DNA of 6,343 bases, from contig JAASTM010000153.1 in the NCBI GenBank assembly GCA_021767325.1, positions 1-6,343 of the forward strand. Direction: 5' to 3'. This document shows positions 1-5,516 of this stretch, piece by piece. Position 1 is the first letter of the stretch, and the number at the start of each line of letters is the position of its first letter. The translations under genes and the position numbers were made by a program. The notes beneath the pieces are model-generated. The model was not told the origin of the DNA, searched no databases, and saw only the letters and a list, made by a program, of their open reading frames with translations. The stretch is from Spirochaetales bacterium (GTDB taxonomy: Bacteria > Spirochaetota > Spirochaetia > DSM-16054 > Sediminispirochaetaceae).

Positions 1-81
1 CAAAGACCGCATGCATTTTCCGCCCGCGCATCTTCGGTAGCGATCACAGATAATAATTCCGACTTTTACAGCTGCTTCCAT
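1..81 (-). CDS. CGGC-domain protein, N-terminal 27 residues (runs off the left edge)
   Basis: The ATG is at 81-79 and the frame stays open for 27 codons to the window edge. A good Shine-Dalgarno (GGGAGGAG) lies about 5 nt upstream, which fixes the start. The peptide begins MEAAVKVGIIICDRYRRCAG and continues GKCMRSL. The run of hydrophobic residues followed by CDRYRRCAGGKC matches my memory of the N-terminus of CGGC-domain proteins. These are small cysteine-rich proteins thought to bind metal, without a firmly known reaction. Three cysteines (C12, C18, C23) are visible; the CGGC motif itself would lie outside the window. No signal peptide is apparent, so it is probably cytoplasmic. It is preceded by its own candidate promoter and does not appear to be co-transcribed tightly with the PilZ gene 278 bp upstream. 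The family call rests on a short peptide. Confidence 0.68.
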   Translation of the reverse strand, partial: MEAAVKVGIIICDRYRRCAGGKCMRSL

Positions 82-102
82 TGTACTCCTCCCTTATTAC
101 TT

Positions 103-124
103 CGTAATACTTTATAGTACTACG
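103..124. repeat. Imperfect inverted repeat over the -10 box (possible operator)
   Basis: CGTAATAC (103-110) and GTACTACG (117-124) form 8-bp arms that match as reverse complements at 7 of 8 positions, around a 6-nt spacer. The repeat covers the proposed -10 box and the predicted start of the CGGC-gene transcript, which is the usual position for a repressor site. No known operator is recognised. Confidence 0.4.
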
Positions 125-143
125 ATTTTTGCACTGCTGTCAC
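114..143 (-). promoter_or_regulatory. Candidate sigma-70 promoter for the CGGC-domain gene
   Basis: On the minus strand, GTGACA (143-138, 5/6 match to TTGACA) is separated by 18 nt from TACTAT (119-114, 4/6 match to TATAAT). The predicted transcript starts near 107, about 25 nt before the ATG, and carries the Shine-Dalgarno. Both promoter boxes overlap inverted repeats, described separately. This was assigned by eye. Confidence 0.45.
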
Positions 144-165
144 ACCTTATTGGCAGAGACAGCAG
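134..165. repeat. Perfect 8-bp inverted repeat over the -35 box
   Basis: CTGCTGTC (134-141) and GACAGCAG (158-165) are exact reverse complements with a 16-nt spacer. The left arm overlaps the proposed -35 box of the CGGC-gene promoter. No T-run follows on either strand, so it does not look like an intrinsic terminator. A regulator site is one reading; chance is another. Confidence 0.4.
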
Positions 166-207
166 AAACAGTTCCAGGACTTCAGTAATGGTGACTTTAA
201 CTATCGC

Positions 208-266
208 TGACTCACACATCTGCTGATTTTATTCGAACAGCAATAATTTTAACATCTGTGCAGTCA
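208..266. repeat. Nested stem-loop in the gap between the PilZ and CGGC genes
   Basis: The outer arms TGACT-CACA (208-216) and TGTG-c-AGTCA (257-266) pair over 9 bp with one bulged base. Inside the loop, TGCTG (221-225) pairs with CAGCA (238-242). On the minus strand it would sit in the 3' untranslated region of the PilZ gene. No U-tract follows, so a classical intrinsic terminator is not supported. I see no gene in the rest of the 97-358 gap. Confidence 0.3.
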
Positions 267-358
267 AAGTGGCGACATCGCACCTTTCAGTCGCTGGCCG
301 GTCAAATTTGGAGCTGTATTTAGCATATGGACAAAATTCTCAGATGCTTCGCCGATAT

Positions 359-721
359 CTACCCATTCAACGCCAGGCTGACTTGCCGGCGGTAATGGGC
401 CGGGGTATTTTCGGAGTCGAGCATGAAGCTGATGCGTGAGAGCTCGGCCTCCACCGGCTTGACGTAGACCAGTTCCTGGGTCATCTTGATTTTTTTGTCG
501 TCTGAAATGAGGGTCACGATATGCTCGCGGATACGGTTGGCTGGAACTTCTACTAAAAAAGAGATACTGCTAGGGCTGGCATCGATGGTGTCGCCCGTGT
601 ATACTTCGCCACCGCCGAAATCGAGACTGAATTTTTGCATGCCGGCGGGTAGTTTTTCTGCGTGCACCCTTTCACGGGTCCTTCTGTCCGGTGTACTCCG
701 GTTTTCATTCGTATCGCTCAC
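359..721 (-). CDS. Small PilZ-like domain protein, probable c-di-GMP-binding effector
   Basis: This is a 120-residue single-domain protein. The start is GTG (721-719), supported by a strong Shine-Dalgarno, AGGAGGT at 733-727, 5 nt upstream. The N-terminus is polar and rich in arginine and contains R14-x3-R18, the first PilZ c-di-GMP-binding motif. The second motif, normally D/N-x-S-x-x-G, appears as D47-A-S49-P-S-S52, with serine replacing the glycine. The beta-rich middle and the segment LVYVKPVEAELSRISFML fit the later PilZ strands. PilZ proteins usually bind c-di-GMP and alter motility, adhesion or secretion; the target here is unknown. There is no signal peptide or membrane segment, so it should be cytoplasmic. 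It has its own promoter and is separated from the upstream gene by a terminator. The missing glycine leaves some doubt about ligand binding. Confidence 0.65.
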   Translation of the reverse strand: MSDTNENRSTPDRRTRERVHAEKLPAGMQKFSLDFGGGEVYTGDTIDASPSSISFLVEVPANRIREHIVTLISDDKKIKMTQELVYVKPVEAELSRISFMLDSENTPAHYRRQVSLALNG

Positions 722-753
722 GGAACACCTCCTGCTTTCTGCACTTTTCTACG

Positions 754-782
754 ATTCTATGGTGTACTCACCCAGCGGTCAA
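754..782 (-). promoter_or_regulatory. Strong sigma-70 promoter for the PilZ-like gene
   Basis: On the minus strand, TTGACC (782-777, 5/6) is followed after exactly 17 nt by TAGAAT (759-754, 5/6). Transcription should begin near 747, giving a leader of about 25 nt that contains the AGGAGGT ribosome-binding site. This is the closest match to a consensus housekeeping promoter in the window and shows that the gene is transcribed independently of the lipoprotein gene. Confidence 0.7.
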
Positions 783-857
783 GGAAGTTTTTATCTATCG
801 CATTTATCTACAGTTCTTTATCCGCGAAATCGGGCGGGGTCATATAATAACATTATT

Positions 858-884
858 AAAAAACCGCCCGGATAAGGGCGGTTT
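858..884 (-). terminator. Rho-independent terminator of the betaine-binding lipoprotein gene
   Basis: A perfect 9-bp stem (861-869 with 876-884, GC core CCGCCC/GGGCGG) closes a 6-nt loop. On the minus strand it is followed by a run of six T residues (863-858, overlapping the stem base) and then AT-rich sequence. It begins 23 nt after the stop codon of the lipoprotein gene. A 6-bp inverted repeat, TAATAA-CA-TTATTA (845-858), lies immediately beyond and may be incidental in this AT-rich stretch. Confidence 0.88.
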
Positions 885-907
885 ATGTGTATTAAAGTGT
901 GTAAACC

Positions 908-1825
908 CTATGGCAGCCAGTCTTCCCAGGCCGAAGGATTCTCTTCTACCCACTCTTGGGCCATGGTATAGGGATCGTCGGCGTCTTTATAGGCAACCAA
1001 CAAGCTTCCCATCTCTTCATCAGTTAAGTACATGTTTTCGAGAAACTGTGCAAGTTCAGGTTTGCTGTCCTTGAGACCGGCATTTGCATACAGATGAATG
1101 TTTCCGACACCCCATACCTGAGGACCGTCCTGCTCAAGAAAAGCGAGGTCCCATACACCGAACTTCCAGTGCGGGTTCCAGCCAGCAACAACTATGTACT
1201 CATTGTTTTCCACTGCATTCTTCAGCGCGGAAGTCATAGCCGGGCCGCTCGAAGCTACCAGTTTGTATCCGGCATCGGTCAGACCGTATCCGGGCATAAT
1301 CTCGTTTTCGATGTCCTGCATCATTCCCGCACCAGAGTCGATTCCAGTTATTTCTCCGCGCAGTTTCTCCATTACTTCAGGTTTTTTGAGGTCAGAGATA
1401 GTCTTCACACCATCCTCAGCCATATACTGCGGTATAACCAAGCCGACCTGAGTACCCTCATAGATTTTTCCGACGTCATACAAGCTGTCCGAGTATTTGT
1501 CCAGATAATCGACATGCAATACAGGCCAGGTTTCCATAAACACGTCATTGTCGCCCTGGGCAACAGAAGTGTAAGCGGGCGCTACATCCGCAGCAGTGAT
1601 TTCTACGTCGTAACCCATTTTTTCTTCGAGCACCACCTGCGCTACATGGGTGTACGCCACACCTTCGGCCCAGTTTACATATGCCAGTCTAGCAGTTTTA
1701 TCCACCTCTTTCTCGGCAGCCTCACCTTCAGCCTCAGCCTCTTTCTGTTGGCAGCCAATGAACACCACGCTCATAGCTATCATTAAAATAATAGCGAACA
1801 TGGAAATTTTCTTAACCAGTTTCAT
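908..1825 (-). CDS. opuAC: Glycine betaine/proline-betaine ABC transporter substrate-binding lipoprotein (OpuAC/ProX type)
   Basis: This 305-residue protein has an ATG at 1825-1823 and AAGGAG 8 nt upstream. It opens with a lipoprotein signal: positive MKLVKK, a hydrophobic stretch, and lipobox FIGC with Cys25 as the lipidation site. An acidic linker rich in Glu and Ala (residues 26-42) follows, then a solute-binding domain. OpuAC-like landmarks include NWAEG (W52), FMETWPVLH (W100), GLVIPQYM, GIDSGAGMM and VAGWNPHWKF (W216, W220). Conserved tryptophans form the aromatic cage that holds quaternary ammonium compounds in this family. The predicted role is capture of glycine betaine or a relative at the outer face of the cytoplasmic membrane for osmoprotection. 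No ATPase or permease gene lies beside it, and it ends in a strong terminator, so it appears monocistronic. The exact ligand (glycine betaine, proline betaine or choline) cannot be read from the sequence. Confidence 0.9.
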   Translation of the reverse strand: MKLVKKISMFAIILMIAMSVVFIGCQQKEAEAEGEAAEKEVDKTARLAYVNWAEGVAYTHVAQVVLEEKMGYDVEITAADVAPAYTSVAQGDNDVFMETWPVLHVDYLDKYSDSLYDVGKIYEGTQVGLVIPQYMAEDGVKTISDLKKPEVMEKLRGEITGIDSGAGMMQDIENEIMPGYGLTDAGYKLVASSGPAMTSALKNAVENNEYIVVAGWNPHWKFGVWDLAFLEQDGPQVWGVGNIHLYANAGLKDSKPELAQFLENMYLTDEEMGSLLVAYKDADDPYTMAQEWVEENPSAWEDWLP

Positions 1826-2063
1826 AATTCTAACTCCTTAAAAAGTATAATATTCTTCAGTTGTATATAAATAGCATTAAGCTTAAGAATAATTGTATTT
1901 AACCCTAAAAAATAGTACTGTAATAGTCAAGCCTATAATGCAGATTATTTGGCCAAATTTTGAGTATTTATATTCATTTTATCAATTTTTTTATTTATAA
2001 AATGGTAAAAATATTAGTGTTATATATAATATAGCTATAATAATTTGGTTAACTGATTCTATA

Positions 2064-2089
2064 GTAACAGTACAGGACGCGTACGTTAC
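2064..2089. repeat. Inverted repeat upstream of the DksA-like gene promoter
   Basis: GTAAC-a-GTAC (2064-2073) and GTAC-GTTAC (2081-2089) pair over 9 bp with a single extra A in the left arm, around the 7-nt spacer AGGACGC. It ends 32 bp before the proposed -35 box at 2122, a position suited to a regulator. The protein that might bind it is unknown. Confidence 0.35.
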
Positions 2090-2121
2090 AGAGACGATAT
2101 GGTTAAGCATACATAAAAGGA

Positions 2122-2150
2122 TTGCCGCGCCTCCCGGCACCTGATATACT
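2122..2150 (+). promoter_or_regulatory. Extended -10 promoter of the DksA-like gene, predicting a leaderless mRNA
   Basis: TTGCCG (2122-2127, 4/6) is followed after 17 nt by TATACT (2145-2150, 5/6). A TG dinucleotide one base before the -10 (2142-2143) makes it an extended -10 element. Only 7 nt (CCCCGGA) separate the -10 from the ATG at 2158, so transcription would begin at or within a base or two of the start codon. No Shine-Dalgarno precedes the ATG. Confidence 0.6.
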
Positions 2151-2157
2151 CCCCGGA

Positions 2158-2496
2158 ATGACACATGAAGAACTGGCCGAATTGAAAGCGCTGATACTTG
2201 CGAAGAAACAGGATATCCAAGCCTCCTTTCCTTATTTGAATGAAGAGACTAAGGCCATCGAACCGAGCGTGAGCCTGGGACGACTGACCCGCATGGAGGC
2301 TCTCAGCGAGAAGGGCGTAAATGAGTACGTCCTGGCACAGAGTAAACAGACCCTGCAAAAATTAAACAACGCCCTGGACCGGATGGAAAAGGGCACCTAC
2401 GGGTTTTGCATGAAATGTAAGCAGGAAATTCCCATCGGCCGGCTGCGGCTGGTGCCCGAAGCGGTGGTGTGCGTCGCCTGTTCATCAAAAAAGTAA
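2158..2496 (+). CDS. DksA/TraR-family zinc-finger protein, RNA polymerase-binding type
   Basis: From the ATG at 2158 this encodes 112 residues. An N-terminal helix (about 1-25) and a second helix (about 42-78) would form the coiled coil typical of the family, joined by a short turn containing IEPSVSLGRLTRMEAL. The C4 zinc finger is complete: C84-x2-C87-x17-C105-x2-C108. Family members bind in the secondary channel of RNA polymerase and alter promoter kinetics, often together with ppGpp. The acidic DxxDxA motif at the coiled-coil tip of true DksA is not present; the corresponding region reads EPSVSLG, so this is a shorter relative rather than classical DksA. An in-frame TTG at 2122 could extend it by 12 residues, but that TTG fits better as a -35 box, has AAGG only one base away, and would add a proline-rich stretch. 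Confidence 0.86.
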   Translation: MTHEELAELKALILAKKQDIQASFPYLNEETKAIEPSVSLGRLTRMEALSEKGVNEYVLAQSKQTLQKLNNALDRMEKGTYGFCMKCKQEIPIGRLRLVPEAVVCVACSSKK

Positions 2497-2504
2497 CACA
2501 CAGG

Positions 2505-2525
2505 CTGGCAGAGCAGCTCTACCAG
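2505..2525. terminator. Weak inverted repeat between convergent genes, possible terminator
   Basis: CTGG-c-AGAG (2505-2513) pairs with CTCT-a-CCAG (2517-2525) over 8 bp with one mismatch, closing a 3-nt loop. It lies in the 39-bp gap between the stops of the convergent DksA-like and GGDEF genes. Neither strand has a proper T-run next to it: plus reads ATGTTTAC, and on minus TTTTTT comes only about 12 nt later. Termination here is plausible but weakly supported. Confidence 0.33.
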
Positions 2526-2535
2526 ATGTTTACAC

Positions 2536-3639
2536 TTACTGAGTAACTACCACACGGTTGCGGCCGAGGTGTTTTGCGGTATAAAGGGCTTCATCGGCCC
2601 GCTTTATCAGCGAGTGGGAGCCCGGGTCTTCAGCAGTAAACTCGGCCACCCCGAAACTGGCGGTAACCTGCAGCTGATGCTCTGAGAAGGGGGTGTCGGC
2701 GATTATACGGCGCAGGCGTTCGGCGGCGTCCCGGGCCTCACTGCAGTGCAGATGCGGCAGCACTACCACGAACTCCTCTCCCCCGTACCTGGCCAGCCGG
2801 TCGGTTGCCCGCAGGGAACTGCCGATAAGCTGGGCGAATTGGGCGAGCACCTGATCGCCGACCTGGTGTCCGTAGGTATCGTTCACCGCTTTGAAGTGGT
2901 CTATGTCTATCATTGCCAGTGACACCGGAGTAGCATAGCGCTTGAAGTCCTCATAATATACATACAGATTCTGCAGCAGGCTGCGCCGATTCATAATGCC
3001 GGTAAGCGGATCAGTCGCACTCATTTCGGTGAGTTTTTTATTCTGTATATCCAGTTCTCTGCGAACCAGAAAGTTTTCGGTGCGGCGGGATTCAAGGTTC
3101 AGAAAAATCCAAACGCCGAAAAGGGTTACAAACAGAACTGTAAGTGTATCATTGAGATTCATCAGACCCCACAGAGACCAGTGTACGAGGTAGAAACTGA
3201 GGGATATTCCGACTATTACGACTAGAGCGGCGCTGTTGCGTATACGAAAAGAGGCAACGAAGACCATGATTCCGATAATGTAGGCGGATACATCGGTCCC
3301 GTCTCCGGAATCCAGCACAGCCAGGGCGCTGAGTTCCAGAACAAAGAATACCGCAAAGCTCAGAACAAGATAGTTGTACCAGGCAGCAGCCGGAATGAAT
3401 AAGAGATAAGCGCACAGTCCAAGGGCCAAGATAGCGGAGATCATACCGACCACATATACCGCTGTATAATTCGTATACAGCCAGGATTTGCCTTCAAACG
3501 AGATGACCGGGACGAAATAATGCTGCAGCAGAAGCAGCACCGACGCAACCAGTGATATCACTGCCAGCCATAGAAGAGCCCGGGTGTTGTGTCTTACCCG
3601 TTCCTCAATCAGCTCTTGCAGGTGCATTTCAGGTATCAT
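2536..3639 (-). CDS. Membrane diguanylate cyclase (GGDEF domain with intact I-site)
   Basis: This is a 367-residue protein. Residues 1-20 are polar; about six hydrophobic segments span roughly residues 21-182 and form an integral-membrane input module that I do not recognise as a named family. A short helix (about 183-206) links to a C-terminal GGDEF domain that makes c-di-GMP from two GTP. Landmarks are DPLTGIMNRR (210-219), the metal-site D245 in IDIDHFK, N253 and D262 in the NDTYGHQVGD stretch, the active-site GGEEF (286-290), and ADEALYTAK near the end. RATD (277-280) sits five residues before GGEEF and forms the inhibitory I-site, so product inhibition is expected. All catalytic positions are canonical. 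The ATG overlaps the stop of the upstream gene as ATGA, and no good Shine-Dalgarno is visible, which points to translational coupling. It is the last gene of a three-gene operon. Confidence 0.93.
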   Translation of the reverse strand: MIPEMHLQELIEERVRHNTRALLWLAVISLVASVLLLLQHYFVPVISFEGKSWLYTNYTAVYVVGMISAILALGLCAYLLFIPAAAWYNYLVLSFAVFFVLELSALAVLDSGDGTDVSAYIIGIMVFVASFRIRNSAALVVIVGISLSFYLVHWSLWGLMNLNDTLTVLFVTLFGVWIFLNLESRRTENFLVRRELDIQNKKLTEMSATDPLTGIMNRRSLLQNLYVYYEDFKRYATPVSLAMIDIDHFKAVNDTYGHQVGDQVLAQFAQLIGSSLRATDRLARYGGEEFVVVLPHLHCSEARDAAERLRRIIADTPFSEHQLQVTASFGVAEFTAEDPGSHSLIKRADEALYTAKHLGRNRVVVTQ

Positions 3640-5510
3640 TCATCTAAGGCCTTTGGTTTTGCAAAATAGTATCCCTGGGCGATATCACAGCCCGCACCCA
3701 AGAGGGTCTGCATCTGATCCTCCCGTTCTACACCTTCGGCTACCACTTTGTAGTTATACGCCGCGGCAATCGAGCAGATCGACTGGAAAAGAGAATAACT
3801 CCGTTTATCTGTGCAGATATTCTCAATAAACACCCGGTCGACTTTGATTTCGCTGAAATCGAAGTTGCTGATGTACGAAAGTGACGAATATCCCTTGCCG
3901 AAATCGTCCAACGATACCCCTATACCATGCCGGCGTAATTGTGTAAATACCTGTTTAATTTTGTCAGGATCATCGACAAACACATCCTCCGTGATCTCGA
4001 GAATGATCGAATGGGGTGCTACCTGATAGCGTGCCAGTTCGTTCATGATATACTCTACGAAACTCTTCTCGAGAAACATTACCGGTGAAATATTTATTGA
4101 GGTCAGCAGCTCCGGGTTCAGCTGCTGTTTCAGCCTAGGGATATCCTGCATTACCTGACTGATGATTTTCTTGCTGAACTTCACCATGAGATTGAGTTCG
4201 GTCAATTTTTCAATAAATAGCTCCGGGGCAACCTCGCCAATATCAGCAGAGGTCCAACGGGCTAAGGCTTCAACCCCCACCACCTGTGTAGTTCGCATGT
4301 TTACCTTCGGCTGATAGACTACTTTGAACTCGCCATTCTCTACCGCCTGCTCGAGTAAACGCTGCATTCTCGAGTTTTCCTGAACAGTTTTGAATATCGC
4401 GTGATTGAAAAACATTAGATGAGAGGATTGCTTCTCCTTTGCAATCTTCATTGCCGCACCGGCGGCTTGAATACACTCCTGATAGTTACCGCCGTCCTCG
4501 GGGTAGCGTGCGGCAGCACTGCTGTAGGATATCTTGTGGGTGATTTTGTACTCACTTTCGATGCTACGGGCAATCTGCTGCGCGAGCCTGTCAATGTTCT
4601 TCGTCAACTGCTGTACATCATAATCTTCGATCCATACCGCGAACTCATCTCCCCCGAGCCGGGCGAAGAAGTGACGATGGTCGCTCAACGCCTGCAGCTT
4701 CTCTCCAATCGCCCGCAACACTTTATCTCCATAGGTATTGCCCAAAAGCGAATTGATGATACGAAACCCGCGCAGGTCTATTAGAACCAAAGCCCCCGAG
4801 GTCACACCGCTGCCTATCCTCTCAGCTACATTTTGCTTGAAATAGACGCGATTAGGAAGTCCGGTGAGCCGGTCGAAGTAAGCCAGTCTCGATATCTGGT
4901 TCTTACGGCTCTCGAGCTTACGGTTGAGCACCCGCAACTCCGCATTGCTGCTTTGGAGGTCGGCGATATTCTTCAGGAGACTGGTTCTCAGGTAGTTGAT
5001 TATGCTGACCACCAGCACTGCGAACACCGAAAGAACAATGCCCTGCACCAGCCAGTGGGACGCCCGGGTGTGCCGGAAGTAGATATCCTGAGTGAAAGGC
5101 AGATAGGAGGTATGTATCAGCAGAGAAAAGAAGAAAAAGACCGTAACCGACAGAACGGTTATAATTATTCCGGGCAAGGGACGCATGGCAATTACAATCA
5201 CCACGATAAACAATGCCAGCATGATCTCTCCGCTGCCCAGCAGACCGCTGTGATAAAAGGAGGTTAGAATCTGGAGCCAGAAATAGGCGGCAATCAGAAA
5301 AATCTTGGTAGCACTCGCCACCAGATTCGGGCGATACAGCAGAATACTGAAAACCACGGCTCCACCCAGATTGATCCAGATGAAGAGGGGGTTGGTAGCG
5401 CCGTCTATGATCTGCAATAGTGCCGCCACCGCTAATCCGACCACCCCGATTTGTAGCAGCCGATGCAAAAAGGGGCTTACAACCGGATCGATATATTCCC
5501 AGTTATCCAT
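3636..5510 (-). CDS. Membrane GGDEF-EAL protein, probable c-di-GMP phosphodiesterase
   Basis: This is a 624-residue protein. About six membrane segments span roughly residues 17-174, followed by a probable coiled coil (175-206), a GGDEF domain (about 207-370) and an EAL domain (about 382-620). The EAL domain keeps the residues expected for cleaving c-di-GMP to pGpG: EALARW (E414), N473 in INISP, E505 in LEITE, DD at 535-536, K556 and D558 in KVD, E592 in AEGVE, and QGYYFAKP. The GGDEF domain is unusual. GGDEF (286-290) is intact, but the metal-site segment reads IDLRGF rather than DxDxF, the following region reads NSLLGN where NDxxGH is usual, and no RxxD precedes GGDEF (DHRH instead). I infer an active phosphodiesterase whose GGDEF half may only sense GTP. 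The start lies 6 bp after the chemoreceptor stop, with only a weak Shine-Dalgarno, and the stop overlaps the next start. Confidence 0.92.
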   Translation of the reverse strand: MDNWEYIDPVVSPFLHRLLQIGVVGLAVAALLQIIDGATNPLFIWINLGGAVVFSILLYRPNLVASATKIFLIAAYFWLQILTSFYHSGLLGSGEIMLALFIVVIVIAMRPLPGIIITVLSVTVFFFFSLLIHTSYLPFTQDIYFRHTRASHWLVQGIVLSVFAVLVVSIINYLRTSLLKNIADLQSSNAELRVLNRKLESRKNQISRLAYFDRLTGLPNRVYFKQNVAERIGSGVTSGALVLIDLRGFRIINSLLGNTYGDKVLRAIGEKLQALSDHRHFFARLGGDEFAVWIEDYDVQQLTKNIDRLAQQIARSIESEYKITHKISYSSAAARYPEDGGNYQECIQAAGAAMKIAKEKQSSHLMFFNHAIFKTVQENSRMQRLLEQAVENGEFKVVYQPKVNMRTTQVVGVEALARWTSADIGEVAPELFIEKLTELNLMVKFSKKIISQVMQDIPRLKQQLNPELLTSINISPVMFLEKSFVEYIMNELARYQVAPHSIILEITEDVFVDDPDKIKQVFTQLRRHGIGVSLDDFGKGYSSLSYISNFDFSEIKVDRVFIENICTDKRSYSLFQSICSIAAAYNYKVVAEGVEREDQMQTLLGAGCDIAQGYYFAKPKALDE

Positions 5511-5516
5511 AGGCCA

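Larger units (their letters stand above)
1826..2157. promoter_or_regulatory. AT-rich divergent intergenic region
   Basis: I see no gene in this 332-bp gap between the divergent lipoprotein and DksA-like genes. It is strikingly AT-rich between about 1840 and 2060. Signals for the lipoprotein gene are weak by eye. TTGACT (1930-1925, minus) is a good -35 but lacks a clear -10 at the right distance, and TATACT (1849-1844, minus) lies too close to the ribosome-binding site to be convincing. A perfect TATAAT on the plus strand (1934-1939) has no good -35. A 10-bp palindrome, TTAAGCTTAA, lies at 1877-1886. The lipoprotein promoter is probably in here but is not resolved. Confidence 0.4.

Noticed and set aside
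486..875. Plus-strand open frame across the PilZ gene and the terminator
   Set aside because: It runs antisense through the PilZ gene, its promoter and the terminator hairpin, all of which have better support on the minus strand.
1094..1786. Long plus-strand open frame (230 codons)
   Set aside because: It is wholly antisense to the clearly recognised betaine-binding lipoprotein, has low-complexity, unfamiliar protein sequence, and no ribosome-binding site of note.
1877..1886. TTAAGCTTAA palindrome as a regulator site
   Set aside because: A 10-bp palindrome in very AT-rich DNA is easily chance, and it has no clear position relative to a defined promoter.
1934..1939. Perfect TATAAT on the plus strand as a promoter
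   Set aside because: No acceptable -35 lies 16-18 nt upstream, there is no TG extension, and it is over 200 bp from the next plus-strand gene.
2122..2157. TTG start giving a 124-residue DksA-like protein
   Set aside because: The possible Shine-Dalgarno (AAGG) is only one base away, and this TTG matches a -35 box at correct spacing from an extended -10. The ATG at 2158 gives the usual family N-terminus.
2086..2358. Minus-strand open frame opposite the DksA-like gene
   Set aside because: It is antisense to a protein with an intact C4 zinc finger and conserved core; no independent support.
2505..2525. Strong bidirectional terminator between convergent genes
   Set aside because: The stem is short, has a mismatch, and lacks an adjacent T-run on either strand, so it is listed only as a weak candidate.
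4833..5267. Plus-strand open frame (144 codons) opposite the GGDEF-EAL gene
   Set aside because: It is an antisense shadow of conserved GGDEF and membrane-coding sequence, and the protein resembles no family I know.
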